Source: Streptomyces fradiae ATCC 10745 = DSM 40063
Lineage (GTDB): Bacteria > Actinomycetota > Actinomycetes > Streptomycetales > Streptomycetaceae
DNA: 64,000 nt
Assembly: GCF_008704425.1 (NCBI RefSeq)
Contig: NZ_CP023696.1
Span: 6,661,580-6,725,579 of the forward strand
Reading direction: 5' to 3'
The notes under the pieces: model-generated
What the model was told of the DNA's origin: nothing
The model's database searches: none
Seen by the model: the letters and a program-made list of their open reading frames with translations, nothing else
Position numbers and translations under genes: made by a program
Part shown: one piece after another, positions 33,155-42,968 of the stretch
How positions within the stretch are numbered: the stretch's first letter is position 1
Layout: each line of letters begins with the position of its first letter

Positions 33155-34428
33155 CGCGCTCCCTCCCGGTCGCCCTCCGAGGCATCCGAGGCCGCCGAGG
33201 CCGCCGGCACGGGGGGCACCGAGCGCACGGAGGGCAGCAGCAGCACCGCGAGCCCCGCGGCGACGATCAGCACGGCGGCGCCCACCAGCGTGGGGCCCAC
33301 CCCGGCGCCCGCCGAGACCGGGCCCACCACGGCGGCGCCGATCGGCACCAGCGCGAACGTGCCGAGGGACTCGTAGGCCATCACCCGCGACAGAGCCTCC
33401 GGCGGGACGTGCTGCTGCAGCGCGGTGTCGAGCATCACCTCGTACACGTCGACGCAGACCGCCGCCGCGAACGCGGCGGCGCACACCGCGGCGAGCGGCG
33501 CCTCGGCCGCCAGGAAGAAGAGCGACAGCGGGAAGCCCGCCGTGGCGAGAGCGGCCGCCCGGACGGGGCGGGCGGGCCGGACGCGCATGGCGACCACCGT
33601 GCCCAGCACGAAGCCGACGGCCTGCGTGGTGAGGATCGCGCTCCAGCCGGTGGCCCCGCCGTAGGCCTCCTTCGCCACGACCGGGCCGAGCACGTAGAAC
33701 GAGCCCGCCAGCAGGACGTTGACGAAGGCCAGCTGAGTGACCATCACCCACACCCACTGCCGCGCGGTGAACTCCCGCCACCCCTCGCGCAGCGCCGCCG
33801 CCATCGTCTTCGACGGCCCGCCGCCCGCCGCCGGGACCTTGCGGACCAGTGCCAGCAGCGCCGCCGACAGGAAGAACGTGCCCGCGTCCACCATCAGCGT
33901 CCACCCGGCCCCCACCGTCGCCACCAGCACACCGGCCAGCGCCGCACCGAGGATGCTGCCGCCGCGCATGGACAGCTTCAGCAGCGCGTTGGCCGACTGC
34001 AGCGCGTCGCCCTCCACCAGCTGCGGCATCACCGAACGGGACGCCGGCTCGAACAGGGCGGCGGCCGCGCCGCTCAGGGCGGACAGCGCCGCCAGCGACA
34101 GCGGCGTCGCCGCACCGCTGACCAGCAGCAGCGCCAGTCCCGCGTGCACCGCCCCGGAGACCAGGTCCGCGCCGACCATGACCCGCTGCCGCGGGAAGCG
34201 GTCGGCGATCACCCCGCCCACCAGGACGAAGAGGATCTGCGACGCCATCCGCACCGCGAGGACCGTGCCCAGCACGGTCGCCGACCCGCCGGGCATGCCC
34301 AGGACGGCGAAGGCGAGCGCGACCGGCGTGATCGCGTTGCCCAGCAGGGACACGGACCGCGCCGACAGCAGGGCGAGGACGGACCGGTCCCGCAGCACCG
34401 AGGCGTGCGCCTTGTGGGCCTTCAGCAT
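33151..34428 (-). CDS. MFS transporter, probable product exporter
   Basis: A 425-residue membrane protein with about 12 hydrophobic helices. The MFS loop 2-3 motif is VGGVIADRFPRQRVMV, and SARSVSLLGNAITPVALAFAVL is a typical first helix. It belongs to the enterobactin-exporter-like or macrolide-efflux-like group common in NRPS clusters. ATG 34428 overlaps the end of the large NRPS gene by 7 bp, so it is co-translated. The probable role is export of, and self-protection against, the peptide product. Confidence 0.88.
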   Translation of the reverse strand: MLKAHKAHASVLRDRSVLALLSARSVSLLGNAITPVALAFAVLGMPGGSATVLGTVLAVRMASQILFVLVGGVIADRFPRQRVMVGADLVSGAVHAGLALLLVSGAATPLSLAALSALSGAAAALFEPASRSVMPQLVEGDALQSANALLKLSMRGGSILGAALAGVLVATVGAGWTLMVDAGTFFLSAALLALVRKVPAAGGGPSKTMAAALREGWREFTARQWVWVMVTQLAFVNVLLAGSFYVLGPVVAKEAYGGATGWSAILTTQAVGFVLGTVVAMRVRPARPVRAAALATAGFPLSLFFLAAEAPLAAVCAAAFAAAVCVDVYEVMLDTALQQHVPPEALSRVMAYESLGTFALVPIGAAVVGPVSAGAGVGPTLVGAAVLIVAAGLAVLLLPSVRSVPPVPAASAASDASEGDREGAR

Positions 34429-37400
34429 GTGCTCAGCTCCTCGGCGACGACGCGGCCGATCTCGGCCAGCGGCTCAGGGTGGGCCATGGTGATGTGCGCC
34501 GCCTCGACCGGGTGCCACCGCAGCTCGCCGCCGATGTGCGCCCGCCAGACGTCGGGCGTCGGCGCGTCCTCGACCCGCGCCTCGGTCGCCAGGAAGAACA
34601 GCAGGTCCCCGGCGTACCGGCCGGGCTCGTAGGCGCGCACGATCCGCCGGTTGTGCGCCATCGTCCGCAGCAGCGCCACGATCTGCGGCTCCGTCAGGCT
34701 GGTGAGCGCTCCCGTGTCCCGCTTGACGATCTCCAGGGCGCGGCCCAGCTCCGCGGACCCCTCCTCGGGGACGGCCTGCGGGTTCTCCGGGTCGAGCAGC
34801 GAGCGCAGCATCGTGCGGTCGTCGACGCGGAAGTGGTCGGGCATGCCGGGGTAGCAGTCGAGCAGCGCCAGCATGCCCGTCTTCACACCCCTGGCCTGCC
34901 ACTGCACCGCCATCTCGAAGGCGACCATGCCGCCGAGCGACCAGCCGAGCAGGTGGTAGGGGCCCTCCGGCTGGATCTCCTCGATCCGCCGGATGTAGTC
35001 GGCGGCCATCTCCTCGATGGTGGCGGGCATCTCGTCCGGGTGCAGCAGTCCGTGCGCCTGGACGCCGATGACCGGGAACTCCGGCGGGACCTGCCGCAGC
35101 AGGCCCACGTAGCTCCAGCTCAGGCCACCGCCCGGATGGATGCAGAAGACCGCCTCACGGGTGCCGTGCGGCCGCAGCGGCAGGATGACCTCCAGGGAGT
35201 CCCGGCTGCTGCCGGACCCCAGCCGCCGGGCCAGGCCCGCCACGGTCGGCGTGCTGAACAGGCTGCTCATCGCCAGCTCCGTGCCCGTCGTCTCACGCAC
35301 CCGGCTGATCAGCCGGGCGGCGAGCAGCGAGTGCCCGCCCAGCCCGAAGAAGTCGTCGTCGATGCCCACCTCGGGCACCCCGAGGACCTCGGCGAAGAGC
35401 TGGCACAGGATGTCCTCCTGCGGGGTGCGCGGCGGGCGCGCGCCGACCGTGCCGGCGGCGTCGGGCACCGGCAGCCGACCGCGGTCGACCTTGCCGTTGA
35501 GCCGCAGCGGCAGCGCGTCGAGGACGGTGAAGGTCGGCGGGACCATGTGCTCCGGCAGCCGGGCCGCCAGGTGGTCGCGCAGCTCGCCGGGGCCGGGCGA
35601 CACCCCGCCGGCCGGCACCACGTACGCGGCCAGCCGCCTGTCTCCGGGCCGGTCCTCCCGGACGACCACGGCGGTGGCCGCGACGCCGGGGTGCGCGGCG
35701 AGGACGTTCTCGATCTCACCCGGCTCGATCCGGAAGCCCCGGATCTTCACCTGGTCGTCGACGCGCCCGGTGAACTCCAGGGTCCCGTCGCGCCGCCAGC
35801 GGGCCGTGTCGCCGGTGCGGTACAGCCGCTCGCCCGGTGCCCCGAACGGGTCGGCGACGAACCGCGCCGCGGTGAGGCCCGGACGGCCCGGGTAGCCCCG
35901 CGCGAGGCCGGCCCCGGCGATGTACACCTCACCCGGGGTGCCGACGGGCACCGGCTCCAGCGCGCCGTCCAGCACGTAGACGCGGGTGTCGGCCAGCGGG
36001 CGGCCGACCGGGATGCGGCCCTCGAGGTCGCGCGGCTCCACGGTGTGGACGCAGGCCATCATCGTGGTCTCGGTCGGGCCGTACTGGTTGACCACCGCGC
36101 AGCCCCACTCGCGCATGACCACCTCCGCCTCGCCGGGACGGAGCGTCTCACCGCCGGTACCCACCAGCCGCAGCGACGCCAGGTCCGCCGGGTCCGGCCG
36201 GTACGCGAGCAGCGACTCCAGCAGCGAGTGGACGACGCAGATGGCGACGGTGGGGCGGGCCTCCCGGATCACCCGGACCACGGCAGCGGGGTCGCGTTCG
36301 GCGCCCGGCGGGAGCAGGGCCACCGCCCCGCCCACCGACAGCGGGGCGAAGATCTCGCGCACCGGCACCTCGAAGCCCAGCGAGATCACCTGGAGGTTGA
36401 CGTCGTCCTCGGTGAGCCCGAAGCAGGCGACGGCGTCCCGCAGCCTGCCCACGACACCGCGGTGCTCCAGGAGCACGCACTTGGGCCGCCCCGTCGACCC
36501 GGAGGTGTACACGGCGTACGCGGGGCTGCGGCCGTCGGCGGTCGGCGCCGGCCGGCCCGCGGGGGCGGCCGCGGGACGCGGGTCGCGGTCGAGGCACACC
36601 CGCTCCACGCCCTCCGGCAGGTCCATGTCCGCACCCAGCTCCTCGGTCGTCAGCAGGACCGATGCCCCGCTGTCGGCGAGCATGAAGACGCGCCGCGCCG
36701 GCGGGTGCCCCGGCTCCAGCGGCATGTAGGCGGCGCCCGCCTTCCACACCCCCAGCACGGCCGCCACGAACTCCGGGCCGCGCGGCAGGCACAGGCCCAC
36801 CATGACCTCCGGGCCCGCCCCGAGTCCCCGCAGCACATGGGCGATCCGGTTGGCCCGCTCGTCGAGCTCGCGGTACGTCCACCGGGTGCCGCCCTGCACC
36901 AGGGCGAGCCGGTCGGGCGCGCGGTCCGCCTGCCGCTCGAACAGCTCCGCCACGGTGGCGCACCCGGGCGCCGGGGCCGCGGTGTCGTTCCATTCCACCA
37001 GCACACGCCTGCGCTCGGCCTCGCCGAGCACGTCGATCCGTCCGATCGGCACCTCGGGGCGGGCCGTGGCGGCGTCCAGGAACCGCAGCAGGCGCCACAC
37101 CAGCCGCTCGGCCGTGGCGTGGTCGAACAGGTCGGCGCTGTAGACCGCGGTCCCGTCGACGCCCTCGGGTTCCCCGCCCGGCCCCCGCCGCTCCTCGAAG
37201 CTCAGCGACAGGTCGAACTTGGCCGTGTGGTCGCCGACGGGCCGGGCGTCGACCGCGAGTCCGGGCATCTCCAGGTCCGCGGCGACGGCCGGCTGCACGC
37301 CCACGACGACCTGGGCCAGCGGGTGCCGACTGGAGGACCGCTCGGGGTTGAGGACCTCGACCAGCCGCTCGAACGGCAGCTCCTGGTGGGCGTACGCGTC

Positions 37401-40235
37401 CAGACTGCTCTTGCGGACGCGGTGCAGCAGCCGCAGGAACGAGGGGTCGCCCGAGGTGTCGACCCGGGTCACCAGGGTGTTCACGAAGAAGCCGACCAGC
37501 GGGTGCAGCGCCTCGTCGCCGCGGCCCGCCACGGGCACGCCGATCGGCAGGTCGGTACCGGCGCCCACGCGGGTGAGCAGACCGGCCACCGCGGCCTGCA
37601 GCACCATGCCGGTGGTGCAGGCACTCGCGGCGGCCAGCTCGGCGATCCGCGTGTGCAGGGCCGCGTCGATCACCAGCGGCACCGCGCCGCCCCGGAACGC
37701 CGTCTCGCGCGGTCGGGGCCGGTCGGCCGGCAGGTCCAGCTCCTCGGGGGCGCCGGCCAGGTACTCGGCCCAGAAAGCGGTCTGCCGCGCCGCGGTGCTG
37801 TCCGGGTCGTCCGGGTCGCCCAGCGCGTCCCGCTGCCACAGCGCGTAGTCCGCGTACTGCACGGCCGGCGCCTCCCAGTCGGGGGCCGCCCCGCGGGTAC
37901 GTGCGCTGTAGGCGTCGGCGAGGTCCCGGAAGAGCACCCCCATCGACCAGCCGTCGGCCGCTATGTGGTGCACCACCAGGAGCAGCACGCTCTCCTCGGG
38001 CCCGGTCCGCAGCAGCACCGCGCGCAGCGGGAGGTCCCGCGACAGGTCGAACGGCAGCCGCGCCTCCTCCAGCAGCCGCTCGTCCACGCGCTCCGGCTCG
38101 ACCGGCACCACGGCCAGCGGCGGCCGGCCCTCCCCGCCCCCGTCCTCGCCCGCCTCCGGGTCCAGGACGCGCTGGTGAGGGACGCCGTCCCGCTCCGGGT
38201 AGACGGTCCGCAGGACCTCGTGGCGGGCCACCAGGTCCCCGAGCGCCGCGTCGAGCGCCGCGACGTCCACGGCCCCGGTCAGCCGCAGCGCGTACGGCAC
38301 GTGGTACGCCGGCGAGCCGCCGTGGATCCGGTGCAGGAACCACAGGCGCCGCTGGGCGTGCGAGAGGGGGATCTCCGGCGGTCTGGGCCGGGCGGTCAGC
38401 GGCGGCGTCCCCCCGCCGGGCCGCAGCCGCCCGGCCAGTGCCGCCGGGGTCCGCGCGTCGAGCAGGTCCTGGACGCGCACCTCGTGGCCGAGCGCCGCGC
38501 GGACCCGGTTGACCAGCCGGATGGCGGACAGCGAGTGGCCGCCCAGTGCGAAGAAGTCGTCGTCCGGGCCGACGGCGGGCCGTTGAAGGGCCTGCGCGAA
38601 GAGGGCGCACAGCAGCTCCTCGTGCACGGTCGCCGGTGCCCTGCCCGCCCCGGCCTCCCCGGCCCGCGGCTCCGGCAGTGCGGCCCGGTCCAGCTTGCCG
38701 TTGGCGTTCATCGGCAGCGCGTCGAGCGGGGTGTACGAGGCGGGGACCATGTACGGGGGCAGCGCGGCGGCCATGTGGGCGCGCAGCTCCGCCGGGTCGG
38801 CGCCGCCGACCGTGTACGCCGCCAGGCTCCGGTCGCCGTCCGGCGACTCGCGCACGGCGACGGCGGCGGCCGACACGTCCGGATGCCGGACCAGGGCCGC
38901 CTCGACGTCGCCGAGCTCGATCCGGAAGCCGCGGATCTTGACCTGGTCGTCGGCCCGCCCGGCGAACTCCAGGTCGCCGTCCGGGCGCCGCCGGGCCAGG
39001 TCGCCCGAGCGGTAGCCCCGCCCGCCGCCCGGCAGTTCCACGAACCGGGCGGCCGTCAGCTCGGGGCGTTCCAGGTAGCCCAGGGCGACGCCCGGACCGG
39101 TGACGACCATCTCCCCGGCCGTGCCGTCCGGCACGGGGACCAGGTCCTCGTCGACCAGGAGGATGCGGGAGCCCGGCAGCGGCGCGCCGATGAGGCTGGC
39201 GTCCGCGCCGAGGTCGGCGCGGAGCACCCGCCGGAACGTGGCGTGCACGGTGGTCTCGGTGATCCCGTACATGTTGGCCAGCCGGGGGCGCTCGTCGCCG
39301 TACTTCTCCACCCACGGGCACAGTTCCGCGAAACGCAGCGCCTCCCCGCCGAAGACCACCCACCGCAGCGGCAGCGCGTCGGCGTGCCGCGCCTCCTCCC
39401 GCACCAGCTGGGCGAAGGCGGTGGGCGTCTGGCTGAGCACCGTCACCCCCTCGTCCCGCAGGAGCCGGCGGAAGGCCGCCGGGTCCTTGGCGGTCGCCTC
39501 CGGCACGACGACCGCGCGGCCGCCCGTGAGCAGCGGCCCCCAGATCTCCCACACGGAGAAGTCGAACGCGAACGAGTGGAAGACCGACCACACGTCCTCG
39601 GCGGAGAAGCCGAAGAGCGGAGCCGTGGACGCGAACAGGTTCAGCACGTTGCGCTGGGAGACCCGCACGCCCTTGGGGCGGCCCGTCGTACCGGAGGTGA
39701 AGACGATGTACGCGCAGTCCGACGGGGCGGCCGGGTGCACCGGCGGCGCGGCCCCCGCCCGCGGCGGACCGCTCAGGGGCCCGTCGGCCCACACGACGCG
39801 CGGGCCCGGCGGCAACCGGTCGGCGAACCCGCGCGAGGAGACCACCACCTCGGGGCGGACGTCCCCGAGGACCGACTCCAGCCGGGCGGGCGGCGTGGCC
39901 GGGTCCACCGGCACGTAGGCCCGGCCCGTCTTCAGCGCGGCGAGGGCGGCGACGACCATCTCCACCCCGCGCTCCAGGAGGATGACGACCGGCGCGCCGC
40001 CGCGGCCGTCCCCGGCTTCCGGGCCCTCGCCGGGTGCGCCCTCGCCGGGTGCGCCCGCGTCCGGGGCGGCGAGCAGCTCCGCGGCGAGGCGGTCGGCGGC
40101 GCCGTCCAGCTCGGCGTAGGTCAGGGACCGCTCGCCGTCGCCGACCGCGACCCGCCCGGGGAACCGGCGGACGGAGGAGAGGAAGCCGTCGAGCAGGGAC
40201 GCCGCTTCGTCGAGGCCGTATCCAGTCGCTATCAA
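34422..40235 (-). CDS. Dimodular NRPS: A-PCP-C-A-PCP-TE
   Basis: A 1937-residue synthetase. Order: A1 (about 20-530, FTSGTTGRPKG near 182), PCP1 (LGGHSLSA near 567), C (HHIAADGWS near 760, LCL-like), A2 (about 1090-1585, YTSGSTGRPK near 1245), PCP2 (LGGHSLLAA near 1636), TE (LLGWSLGG near 1766). With no N-terminal C domain, A1 starts the chain. Its code reads D-F-W-S-V-G-M-V-H-K, close to threonine (DFWNIGMVHK). A2 reads E-V-R-I-G-G-Q-M-M-K: Glu replaces the nearly invariant Asp235, so a non-standard substrate is likely, plausibly the homologated amino acid made by the divergent operon. TTG 40235 has AAGGGCGAG upstream. It probably works with the MbtH protein at 47353. Confidence 0.93.
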   Translation of the reverse strand: MIATGYGLDEAASLLDGFLSSVRRFPGRVAVGDGERSLTYAELDGAADRLAAELLAAPDAGAPGEGAPGEGPEAGDGRGGAPVVILLERGVEMVVAALAALKTGRAYVPVDPATPPARLESVLGDVRPEVVVSSRGFADRLPPGPRVVWADGPLSGPPRAGAAPPVHPAAPSDCAYIVFTSGTTGRPKGVRVSQRNVLNLFASTAPLFGFSAEDVWSVFHSFAFDFSVWEIWGPLLTGGRAVVVPEATAKDPAAFRRLLRDEGVTVLSQTPTAFAQLVREEARHADALPLRWVVFGGEALRFAELCPWVEKYGDERPRLANMYGITETTVHATFRRVLRADLGADASLIGAPLPGSRILLVDEDLVPVPDGTAGEMVVTGPGVALGYLERPELTAARFVELPGGGRGYRSGDLARRRPDGDLEFAGRADDQVKIRGFRIELGDVEAALVRHPDVSAAAVAVRESPDGDRSLAAYTVGGADPAELRAHMAAALPPYMVPASYTPLDALPMNANGKLDRAALPEPRAGEAGAGRAPATVHEELLCALFAQALQRPAVGPDDDFFALGGHSLSAIRLVNRVRAALGHEVRVQDLLDARTPAALAGRLRPGGGTPPLTARPRPPEIPLSHAQRRLWFLHRIHGGSPAYHVPYALRLTGAVDVAALDAALGDLVARHEVLRTVYPERDGVPHQRVLDPEAGEDGGGEGRPPLAVVPVEPERVDERLLEEARLPFDLSRDLPLRAVLLRTGPEESVLLLVVHHIAADGWSMGVLFRDLADAYSARTRGAAPDWEAPAVQYADYALWQRDALGDPDDPDSTAARQTAFWAEYLAGAPEELDLPADRPRPRETAFRGGAVPLVIDAALHTRIAELAAASACTTGMVLQAAVAGLLTRVGAGTDLPIGVPVAGRGDEALHPLVGFFVNTLVTRVDTSGDPSFLRLLHRVRKSSLDAYAHQELPFERLVEVLNPERSSSRHPLAQVVVGVQPAVAADLEMPGLAVDARPVGDHTAKFDLSLSFEERRGPGGEPEGVDGTAVYSADLFDHATAERLVWRLLRFLDAATARPEVPIGRIDVLGEAERRRVLVEWNDTAAPAPGCATVAELFERQADRAPDRLALVQGGTRWTYRELDERANRIAHVLRGLGAGPEVMVGLCLPRGPEFVAAVLGVWKAGAAYMPLEPGHPPARRVFMLADSGASVLLTTEELGADMDLPEGVERVCLDRDPRPAAAPAGRPAPTADGRSPAYAVYTSGSTGRPKCVLLEHRGVVGRLRDAVACFGLTEDDVNLQVISLGFEVPVREIFAPLSVGGAVALLPPGAERDPAAVVRVIREARPTVAICVVHSLLESLLAYRPDPADLASLRLVGTGGETLRPGEAEVVMREWGCAVVNQYGPTETTMMACVHTVEPRDLEGRIPVGRPLADTRVYVLDGALEPVPVGTPGEVYIAGAGLARGYPGRPGLTAARFVADPFGAPGERLYRTGDTARWRRDGTLEFTGRVDDQVKIRGFRIEPGEIENVLAAHPGVAATAVVVREDRPGDRRLAAYVVPAGGVSPGPGELRDHLAARLPEHMVPPTFTVLDALPLRLNGKVDRGRLPVPDAAGTVGARPPRTPQEDILCQLFAEVLGVPEVGIDDDFFGLGGHSLLAARLISRVRETTGTELAMSSLFSTPTVAGLARRLGSGSSRDSLEVILPLRPHGTREAVFCIHPGGGLSWSYVGLLRQVPPEFPVIGVQAHGLLHPDEMPATIEEMAADYIRRIEEIQPEGPYHLLGWSLGGMVAFEMAVQWQARGVKTGMLALLDCYPGMPDHFRVDDRTMLRSLLDPENPQAVPEEGSAELGRALEIVKRDTGALTSLTEPQIVALLRTMAHNRRIVRAYEPGRYAGDLLFFLATEARVEDAPTPDVWRAHIGGELRWHPVEAAHITMAHPEPLAEIGRVVAEELSTC

Positions 40236-40714
40236 CGCTCGCCCTTCGGATCGCCGGAGTCACAAGGTCCGGCCGAGCCTGGCAGGACGGACGCCCCGCG
40301 TCTTCGGCCGGTGGACGAGGCGGAGCCCCACCGGCATGGAGGGGTCATCCGGAAGTGGAGGCGACCACGACCGCCGCCGGATACCGGCCGGCCCGGCGCC
40401 CGTGCTGCGATGAGGTACCGGGGCACCCGCCCGGTCCGCAGGCGTACGGCGCCGCCCCATCCACCCCATCCGGCATGCGTCCCATCCGTCTCACCCGTCC
40501 CACCCGGCAAGCCCGGAGCGGCCCCTCCGGGAACGGAGCGCCCTTACCGCCGGAGCGGCCCCGGGCCCGCACGCGGGCCCCGAGCCCGGCACCGCACCGC
40601 ACCGGCACCGCACCGCCCCGGCACCGCCCCGGCACCGCACCGCCCCGGACCGGACCGCTCCGGCGGTCACCGGTCCTCCCCACCGTCCGCCCCCGACCGA
40701 AGGGCCCACGCGGC
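40236..40714. promoter_or_regulatory. Divergent promoter region of the NRPS cluster
   Basis: This 480-bp gap separates the two divergent biosynthetic operons and must hold both promoters. Its right part (about 40585-40660) is simple sequence of alternating ACCGCACCG, GGCACCGC and CGCCCCG units. No single strong regulator palindrome stands out. No reading frame here is credible. Confidence 0.5.
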
Positions 40715-42109
40715 ATGGCAGGCACGACCCTCGCCCAGAAGGTCTGGCAGTCCCGCACCGTCCGACCCGGCGTCGGCGACGAGGACCTGCTCTACATCGA
40801 CATGCACCTGCTGCACGAGGTGAACACCCCCCAGGCGTTCGACGCCCTGCGGGCGGCCGGGCGCACGGTCCGCAGGCCCGACCTGACCGTCGCCACCGAG
40901 GACCACAGCACGCCCACGATCTCCGTCGACCGGTACGACCCGGTGGAGGGCCGCCGCATGCAGCGCACGCTGCTGCGCGACAACTGCGCCGAGTTCGGCA
41001 TCCCCTTCCACCGGCTCGGCGGCCCCGGCCAGGGCATCTACGCCGTGATCGCCCCCGAGCTCGGCCTCGTCCACCCGGGTATGACCATCGTCTGCTGCGA
41101 CTCGCACACCACCACGCTCGGCGCCTTCGGCGCCCTGTCCTTCGGCATCGGCACCAGCCAGGTGGAGCACGTGCTCGCCACCCAGACCCTGCCCAAGCGC
41201 AGACCGCGCGACATGCGGGTCACCGTCACCGGCACGCTGCCCCCCGGCGTGACCGCCAAGGACATGGTGCTCGCGCTGATCGGGCGGTACGGGACGACAG
41301 CCGGCCAGGGCCATGTCGTCGAGTACCGGGGGGAGGCGATCGCCGCGCTCTCGATGGAGGCGCGCATGACGCTGTGCAACATGACCGTCGAGATGGGCTC
41401 CGCGGCCGGGATCATCGCCCCCGACGAGACCACCTTCGCCTACCTGCGCTCCGTCCTCGGCGGATCGCCCCCGGCGGGCGAGGAGGCGTACTGGCGCGGC
41501 TTCTTCACCGACCCGGACGCCGTCTTCGACAAGGAGCTGGCCCTCGACGCGGGGGAGCTGCGCCCGTACGTCTCCTGGGGCACCAACCCCGGGCAGAGCA
41601 TCCCCCTCGACGGGCGCGTCCCCCACCCGGACGACTTCGGCGACCCGGCGCTGCGCACCGCGGCGGAACGGGCGCTGTCCTACATGGACCTGCGTCCCGG
41701 CACCCCCATGCGGGACGTGCCGATCGACGTGGTGTTCCTCGGCTCCTGCACCAACGGCCGCATCGAGGACCTGCGGGCCGCCGCCGAGGTGCTCGACGGG
41801 CGCAGGGTGGCCGACGGGGTGCGGATGGTGATCGTGCCCGGGTCGATGAGGGTGCGCCGGCAGGCCGTCGCCGAGGGCCTGGACGAGGTCTTCGCCCGCG
41901 CCGGCGCCGACTTCCGGGCCGCCGCCGGCTGCTCGATGTGCGTCTCCCTCGGCGAGGACCGGCTCACCCCGGGCACCCGGTCCGCGTCGAGCGGCAACCG
42001 GAACTTCGAGGGCCGCCAGGGCCCCGGCGCCCGCACCCACCTGGTCTCGCCACCGGTCGCGGCGGCGACGGCCGTGGCGGGGCGGCTCGCGGCCCCGGGC
42101 GACCTGTGA
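40715..42109 (+). CDS. 3-isopropylmalate/homoaconitate dehydratase large subunit-like (LeuC)
   Basis: A 464-residue LeuC-type [4Fe-4S] hydro-lyase subunit. Cluster ligands are visible as the Cys in FLGSCTNGRIEDL and the CxxC in AGCSMCVSLGEDRL; active-site blocks include CCDSHTTTLGAFG, FGIGTSQVEHVLATQT and GTRSASSGNRNFEGRQG. With LeuD it isomerises 2-alkylmalates to 3-alkylmalates. Location in a biosynthetic operon with an alkylmalate synthase and aminotransferase indicates a dedicated chain-elongation enzyme rather than leucine synthesis. ATG 40715 follows GAAGGG; the open frame extends upstream through simple sequence and is not used. Confidence 0.9.
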   Translation: MAGTTLAQKVWQSRTVRPGVGDEDLLYIDMHLLHEVNTPQAFDALRAAGRTVRRPDLTVATEDHSTPTISVDRYDPVEGRRMQRTLLRDNCAEFGIPFHRLGGPGQGIYAVIAPELGLVHPGMTIVCCDSHTTTLGAFGALSFGIGTSQVEHVLATQTLPKRRPRDMRVTVTGTLPPGVTAKDMVLALIGRYGTTAGQGHVVEYRGEAIAALSMEARMTLCNMTVEMGSAAGIIAPDETTFAYLRSVLGGSPPAGEEAYWRGFFTDPDAVFDKELALDAGELRPYVSWGTNPGQSIPLDGRVPHPDDFGDPALRTAAERALSYMDLRPGTPMRDVPIDVVFLGSCTNGRIEDLRAAAEVLDGRRVADGVRMVIVPGSMRVRRQAVAEGLDEVFARAGADFRAAAGCSMCVSLGEDRLTPGTRSASSGNRNFEGRQGPGARTHLVSPPVAAATAVAGRLAAPGDL

Positions 42110-42371
42110 CCGGCCGGGCGGGCTCGACCGGCGAGGAGCCCGGCGCCCGCACCCCCCGCACCGCCCCTGCCTCCCGTACCTCCCACATCGCCCGCACGGC
42201 CCGCACCCCCCGCACCGCCGGACCTCCCCGCACCGCCCACGCGGCCCGCACCGCGCGAGCCGCCCGCACGGCCCCCGCCGCCCGCACGACGAACCGCCCG
42301 GCCGGAGCCGCCGGGCGGTCCCGGCCGGCCGGGGCGGCCCGACCGACCGCACCGACGACGGAGTGACCACC
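42110..42371 (+). repeat. CCCGCAC-rich degenerate repeat between LeuC and LeuD genes
   Basis: Between the two subunit genes, 260 bp consist largely of (C)CCGCAC(C/G)GC units repeated about ten times in 9-12 nt spacing (42147-42300). One frame translates as repeated RTAR/ARTP. It could be a transcribed, structured or slippage-prone spacer; LeuC/LeuD genes are usually closely spaced, so an insertion of this size is odd. ATG 42372 (or GTG 42363) follows with GGAG. Confidence 0.6.
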
Positions 42372-42968
42372 ATGCGCAGCTTCACGGTGCACACCGGCAC
42401 CGCCGCGCCCCTGCGGCGCAGCGACGTCGACACCGACCAGATCATCCCCGGCAGGTTCTGCGCCACCCACCGGCGCACCGGCTACGCCGACGGGCTGTTC
42501 GGCGACTGGCGCCAGGACCCCGGCTTCGTGCTCAACCGCCCCGAGTACCAGGGCGCCAGCGTCCTCGTCGCGGGCGAGATGTTCGGCACCGGGTCCTCCC
42601 GCGAGCACGCCGTCTGGGCGCTGCAGGAGTTCGGGTTCCGGGTCGTCGTCGCGCCCCGGTTCGCGGACATCTTCCGGGCCAACTCGCTCATGGCGGGACT
42701 TCTCACCGTGACACTGCCCACCGGCCGCGTCGAGGCCCTGTGGGACGCCGTCGAAGCCGACCCGCGCACCGAGGTCACCGTCGACCTGCGCGCGATGACC
42801 GTCCGCGCCGGCGCACTCCACGAGCCCTTCACGCTGGGCGAGGACACCCGCGCCCGGCTGCTCGCCGGGCTGGACCAGATCGACGCCACGCTCCGGTACG
42901 CCGACGACATCGCCGCCTACGAGCAGCGTCGCAGGCCGGGGCTGCCGACCTCGGGCACGGCGGCATGA
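42372..42968 (+). CDS. 3-isopropylmalate/homoaconitate dehydratase small subunit-like (LeuD)
   Basis: A 198-residue LeuD-type subunit. Signatures: PLRRSDVDTDQIIPGRFC, the substrate-pocket loop RRTGYADGLFGDWRQDP, GEMFGTGSSREHAVWALQEFGFRVVVAPRFADIF and RANSLMAGLLTV. It completes the LeuC-like hydro-lyase and carries the side-chain recognition loop, which therefore decides which 2-alkylmalate is used; the loop sequence GYADGLF differs from the leucine enzyme's usual pattern and merits comparison. Its stop codon overlaps the aminotransferase start (ATGA). Confidence 0.9.
   Translation: MRSFTVHTGTAAPLRRSDVDTDQIIPGRFCATHRRTGYADGLFGDWRQDPGFVLNRPEYQGASVLVAGEMFGTGSSREHAVWALQEFGFRVVVAPRFADIFRANSLMAGLLTVTLPTGRVEALWDAVEADPRTEVTVDLRAMTVRAGALHEPFTLGEDTRARLLAGLDQIDATLRYADDIAAYEQRRRPGLPTSGTAA

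Noticed and set aside
34479..40823. A 2114-codon plus-strand open frame opposite the NRPS gene, and similar long antisense frames elsewhere
   Set aside because: These are shadow frames produced by extreme third-position GC. Their translations are Arg/Gln/His/Gly-rich with no domains, while the opposite strand gives complete enzymes.
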